A stretch of 64,000 nt of DNA, taken from contig NC_023757.2 in the NCBI RefSeq assembly GCF_000499845.2, positions 5,862,118 to 5,926,117 on the forward strand, given 5' to 3'. The notes under the pieces are model-generated. The model was not told the DNA's origin. It did no database searches and saw only the letters and a program-made list of their open reading frames with translations. Of this stretch, positions 60,714-64,000 are shown one piece after another. A program made the translations under genes and the position numbers. The DNA is from Phaseolus vulgaris (Eukaryota; Streptophyta; Magnoliopsida; Fabales; Fabaceae). Positions within the stretch are counted from its first letter, which is position 1. Each line of letters starts with the position of its first letter.

Positions 60714-62570
60714 TGATTTATATTAAAAGTTTGAAGACTTCAAATGATCCTTCTATCAACAAAAGCTCTACGGTTGTTACACAACAAATTTTAGGTAAAG
60801 TCTTACTACTTATTTCATTGTCAAGATTCTACTTACATCAACATCTCTATCTTTTATCAGATTGGGTAAATGCTTTTATCTATGTCTCCATCTCTATATT
60901 TTTGCTTCTTAAATGAGATTGTATTTCTGCTAATACAACTATGTTATACAGCCCCATATCTTTGTATCTCTCATCTTTTAATTACTCTACCTAAATGGAG
61001 TTGGGGTCTTGGGTAATTAATTTGGACCCTTATTAATTCTCTTCATAAACTGAGATATTACGATTATTAATCAAGCAAAATAAGTAAACTAAAATCACAT
61101 TTAAAATTTAAGGAATAAATGTGTAACTGTTTTTTTTCTTATAGAATAAAATAAAACATAAACATGTAATTGAAATTTAAACTGAAATACATTAAATGTT
61201 TATTTGAATTTCACTGAGAACATTCAAACCAATTTTTCGTTTTGTCCACATATTTATTATTATTTTTATCATATTTAATTAAAATTCAAACTCTAATAAA
61301 ATTTTAACTAAAATAAATTATTTATTTTTGAACTTAAGTTAAATGCATCTTACTTAAAAAAATGTTTTATTTTTATTTTTTGGTAAATTCGAATATGGAT
61401 TTAATGCATCGTATTTGTTTTGAAAAAGTATACCTATGAGAAAAAATATTACACACATTGTAAGACACTGTCCACATATTTTATTTTATGAGATTTAGTT
61501 AAAAGTTAAACTCCAATAAAATTTTAATTAAAATAAATTACTTATTTTTGAACTTTAAGTTAAATGAATCTTAACTTAAGAAAAAAAATGTTTATAGGGT
61601 GATATTCATAACATGATCTTATTATGATATTTCCGAGAAAAAAATTGAATGACCCTAGAAAAAAGTCAAGTTTCAGATTTATTTGATTTAATGAGAAAGA
61701 GTCCAAATCTAACTCATTGGTTACATTTGTACACTGTACTATAAATATTTAGTTGCAGTTGTGATCTATTATTGTACTTTTAGGTTGTTTATTTGTATTT
61801 TGAAATGTCAAAAAATGTGTTTAAATACTTGCATTATTTTATGTTAAATCAGAATGTGTGTGTGCTTGTATAAGGTTCAACTTGTGACATACTATAGACT
61901 AATTCCCCCACTGAGTCAATACTTGGGTCTAGTTTAATGACGTTGATTTCTTATTTGTGTTACTTTATAAGTTTAATATAATTTAAAACTTACCACTTAA
62001 ACGGAATCCATCCATGATGTAGGCTCTTTGGAATTCTACAAGAATTATATGTAATTGTGGCTAATGTCTCATGCCATTATCTATGCAAAGAAATAGCATT
62101 GAGGCAGCACCAAACTTCGTGTGCCGAAATTAGTTGCCTCCGAGGTTGAGTTTGGTGCACTTTGTTGTAGACCTCAGAGTTTTACCTATAGAACCAAGAC
62201 TCTCACACAACTCCTGAGACTAAAAACCAACACCCTAGTAGAATCAATGTAGATTAAGAGAGAAGACAATATACAAATACTCCAAAAATTTCTTCAGCGT
62301 TTATTAGAGATTTGGTGGAGAATGTGGAAGAAGAAGACCCTAACATGGATGTGAACTTGTTAATTGTGACAAACATGGTTGTTAACGGTGACCCTAACAT
62401 GCTTGTAGTTTAATTATAATATTTATTTCATAATTTAAGAATTTTGTTTATAATTTTTTTTTCTTTATCAATGTTATATTTAAAAATATTTGACTTTTAT
62501 ATTTTTTCAGTTGTTTTAGAATTAATGTGAATTAAAAAAAAACATTCAAAAAAATACAATCTATTTATAA
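60714..62570. other. AT-rich DNA with faint repeats, no gene recognised
   Basis: 'aattttaattaaaataaatta...tttttgaactt.aagttaaatg' occurs at about 61300 and 61523, a diverged repeat pair about 220 bp apart. A 67-codon frame at 60713-60916 has no domain. Confidence 0.45.
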
Positions 62571-62589
62571 AAACACAAAAAATAAATTT

Positions 62590-62760
62590 AACGGAACTTG
62601 GAAGTAATGGAGGTTCTAAAGTAGCGGGGGTTTCAAAAACTCCTAGTAGTAGTGGGAATTTCGAAAACCCCTAGTAGTAATGAGGAGTTTTTGGAGATCT
62701 TTGGTAGTAGTAAAGGTTTTGAAAACTCCTGGAAGTGACATGAGTTTACAAAATCGCTGA
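62590..62760. repeat. Short degenerate repeats 'aactcctagtagtagt'
   Basis: Variants of 'ttt(c/g)aaaactcctagtagtagtgg' recur four or five times at a spacing of about 30 bases. They may be subterminal repeats of a DNA transposon; no ends were found. Confidence 0.4.
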
Positions 62761-62962
62761 AAAATAATAGTCATTCTAGAGATTACTAAAAATCACCGGT
62801 AATTCATTAACGACCGTAAATATTTCAGGAGAAAAATAAACTGCTGATAACACATTTAACGGAGGTTAAAACCGTAAAAAATATCAAATATAATCCCGTT
62901 AAAAATATTTTTTTAAAGAAATATATTATACCTAATATTAAACTCCTTTTAATATCATAGTT

Positions 62963-63162
62963 AGAATTATTTCATGTTTATCTATTTTATAAATGTAGAT
63001 GGATTATTTTTTATACTGGGGAACATTTTTTTATTAAATTTCTAAAAATTAGTTTAATATCCAATGTATAGTCAGAATTATTTCATGTTTATCTATTTTA
63101 TCAATGTAGATGGATTATTTTGTATACTGGGGAACATTTTTTTATTAAATTTCTGAAAATTA
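62963..63162. repeat. Direct repeat of about 90 bp, period 111
   Basis: 'agaattatttcatgtttatc' to 'ggggaacatttttttattaa' and 'atttct.aaaatta' occurs at 62963 and again at 63074 with few differences. Confidence 0.85.
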
Positions 63163-63169
63163 CGTTCTA

Positions 63170-63690
63170 TTAACAAATTTTAATATGAACGTATATATAA
63201 TTATTTTAAAATAAATTTTTCTTATTATTTATTAAAACTTTTTCTAAAATTTATTTTAAAGCAGAAATTCATGGTTAACTGCCTTCATAGATGGAAAAGG
63301 TTGTCTTTCAAATACGAAATTTTTTAATATTTGAAGGAAACCTGTTACTGGGTGCACTTGAAAAAACAAGGAAATAATAAAGATATATAAAACAAATATC
63401 AGTACATTTATAATTATAGTTTTTATTAAAAGTTCAACCTATAATTTCATTAATAATTCAATTTAAAATTATAATTTTGTGCTTTAATTTTCTTACAATT
63501 TAATAATCAAAACTACAGCTTTAAACCAAATCAATTTTAAAATACATTATACGAGATATAAATTATATTTTAAAATTAATTTTAAATAAACAATAAGAAA
63601 ACATTATTTATAATGTATGAACACATGAAAAAATTTCATACTTAGTATAGTTCATGAAAAATAATTAAAACTTACCTCATCATTAATCTA
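63170..63690. other. AT-rich DNA, nothing recognised
   Basis: No frames or repeats of note; the GC rise begins after about 63690. Confidence 0.45.
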
Positions 63691-63914
63691 TATTCTTGTT
63701 TCTAAGCCATCCTATGCTCACTCATTTTTTAGTTGCTGATTTGAAGCTTCTGCTTCTGCTTCTGAAACGTTAGAAAAGTTGGTTTTGAAGAAGAAAGTAC
63801 ATATGAGTGATTGAGTGAAACCGTAGTTTGTGTTGTTCAAAAAGTGATTGTGTTTTGTCTTATTATTTGATATTCTAACGTTGGGATTGTGGCTTCTAGT
63901 CGGTGCTGCCGTTT

Positions 63915-64000
63915 ATGGAAATGATCACGCCACCGTGTTTCCTCAAAACTCATAACGCAATTTCTCTTTCTCTCTCTCTCTTTAACTATCCAAATAATGA
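63915..64000 (+). CDS. Possible 5' end of a gene cut by the window edge
   Basis: From ATG at 63915 (second ATG at 63921) a frame stays open to the window end: MEMITPPCFLKTHNAISLSL then SLFNYPNN. It has hydroxylated and basic residues and almost no acidic ones, like a plastid or mitochondrial transit peptide. Upstream 63690-63914 is less AT-rich, as in a plant leader. With under 30 codons visible, both the gene and the start are tentative. Confidence 0.35.
   Translation, partial: MEMITPPCFLKTHNAISLSLSLFNYPNN

Overview
The window is nuclear DNA of a flowering plant. Genes are split by GT-AG introns, spacers are AT-rich and full of decayed class I and class II transposons, and the proteins have clear plant orthologues. 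The style of the repeats (Athila-like gag, Transposase_28-type gag, LTR remnants with 'caatcggttgttt' and 'cgcctgggcgag' motifs) fits a phaseoloid legume such as Vigna or Phaseolus. That taxon is an inference from remembered repeat style, not a search.

Four complete protein genes can be modelled to the base. (1) A nine-exon gene on the minus strand, 19844 to 13115, encodes a 1124-residue SUD1/CER9 (Doa10/MARCH6-type) RING-CH E3 ubiquitin ligase of the ER membrane. (2) A five-exon gene on the plus strand, 38186 to 41976, encodes a 1010-residue filament-like plant protein (FPP) coiled coil. (3) An intronless 40S ribosomal protein S16 gene lies on the minus strand, 47550 to 47110, with telo-box and site II promoter motifs. 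(4) A five-exon caffeoyl-CoA O-methyltransferase gene, 247 residues, runs on the minus strand from 51353 to 49939, with an AC element upstream. In all three multi-exon models the phases agree at every junction and the summed length divides by three. There is also one tRNA-Ala(UGC) at 59430-59502, a broken UDP-xylose synthase fragment near 60.3-60.6 kb, and two likely gene edges: a 5' leader at the left end and a possible transit-peptide start at the right end.

The rest is mobile or repetitive DNA. 0.6-12 kb: a 2.36-kb CACTA element with its TTC target duplication next to a copia integrase relic, then LTR-like DNA, then a 0.7-kb hAT element that landed on a start codon, then a Transposase_28-type gag. 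20-26 kb: AT-rich DNA with tandem triplications, a foldback element and a nested 24-bp minisatellite. 26.4-29.8 kb: a decayed Athila-type Ty3 element interrupted by an LTR-like insert. 30-36 kb: LTR remnants. 43.4-44.3 kb: three tandem 316-bp units. 46.0 kb: a long TA microsatellite. 52.4-53.9 kb: a TIR element that captured part of a U-box E3 ligase gene. 54.4-54.7 kb: a copia RNase H relic.

The four intact genes do not form a pathway; they are ordinary housekeeping or cell-wall genes in a repeat-rich setting. I found no clearly undescribed biological system. The most unusual items are the gene-capturing TIR element, the hAT insertion whose target duplication contains a start codon, and the nested minisatellite.
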